In this document: in pieces, positions 63,795 through 64,000 of the stretch
Numbering within the stretch: position 1 is the stretch's first letter
How the letters are laid out: each line of letters opens with the position of its first letter
Assembly: GCF_000150275.1 (NCBI RefSeq)
Contig: NW_002060943.1
Location: 1,484,628-1,548,627, forward strand
DNA length: 64,000 bases
DNA from: Trichoplax adhaerens
Taxonomy: Eukaryota; Placozoa; Uniplacotomia; Trichoplacea; Trichoplacidae
Reading direction: 5' to 3'
The notes under the pieces: generated by a model
What the model was told of the DNA's origin: nothing
Databases searched by the model: none
The model's input: only the letters and a program-made list of their open reading frames with translations
Translations under genes and position numbers: made by a program

Positions 63795-63975
63795 TTACCA
63801 TTGCATATTAAAATCTATTTCAATATGTTCTTGTGGTAATACGGTCGATGATTGTAATGACAAACCTACTTCATGACTGATTAGATATCGATAAAACCTC
63901 GACGGCTGGATAAGGAAGAGGAAAACTTGGAGCTCATCTCGAAGGCATTTATCGATCGTTCTCACGATTTGAAAC
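63795..63975 (-). CDS. last exon of an unrecognised gene leaving the window
   Basis: Opens after an acceptor (TTGCTATAG) with one leftover base and encodes 59 residues, including FQIVRTIDKCLRDELQVFLF, YRYLISHEVGLSL and EHIEIDFNMQW, then TAA. The composition is that of an ordered globular protein. Upstream exons lie beyond 64000, or in the last 25 bp. The family was not recognised. Only the C-terminus is visible. Confidence 0.5.
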
Positions 63976-64000
63976 CTATAGCAAATCAACAAGAATCATT

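Overview
The window reads as nuclear DNA of an early-branching animal. It is strongly AT-rich. Its genes are split into many small GT-AG exons with introns often of 66-110 nt, and its proteins are clearly metazoan: TRAF7, class A GPCRs, LDHD, SLC35A and prefoldin 2. This combination, together with single-exon class A GPCRs, fits a placozoan such as Trichoplax. The species is an inference and was not tested. A run of 50 N at 44264-44313 marks a scaffold gap.

Layout. 1-7083 is AT-rich with no gene I can support. 7084-8974 (+) is a two-exon gene for a secreted, probably processed precursor with a tandem-triplicated splice acceptor. 8975-12507 is less AT-rich, with a tandem duplication, a palindromic TGTACAGT island and two weak small minus-strand ORFs. 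12508-13323 (-) holds the 3' exons of an unrecognised gene lying head-to-head with TRAF7 (13482-18080, +, 26 exons traced through a three-codon terminal coding exon plus its stop). 18081-21428 is repeat-rich. 21429-24039 (+) is a mitochondrial-type D-lactate dehydrogenase (LDHD, 11 exons, 5' end missing). 26698-27639 and 35956-36954 (both -) are paralogous single-exon class A GPCRs separated by 8.3 kb of AT-rich DNA. 36955-49425 is a long AT-rich stretch with only tentative exons. 49426-50637 (+) is a third GPCR with several altered microswitch motifs. 50638-56529 carries a 163-bp tandem duplication, a degenerate TIR-domain-like relic and a degenerate tandem array. 56530-59753 (+) is an SLC35A nucleotide-sugar transporter (4 exons), tail-to-tail with prefoldin subunit 2 (60708-61688, -, 3 exons). 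Beyond that are a plus-strand gene with an acidic, aromatic C-terminus (about 62446-63065) and the last exon of a minus-strand gene that leaves the window (63795-63975).

The genes do not form a pathway. TRAF7, LDHD, SLC35A and PFDN2 are housekeeping or signalling genes. The secreted precursor, the three receptors and the TIR relic are the lineage-specific, communication-related content and are the best places to look for something new. Exon models were built by hand from splice signals, reading-phase continuity and remembered family conservation. No database search or alignment was run.
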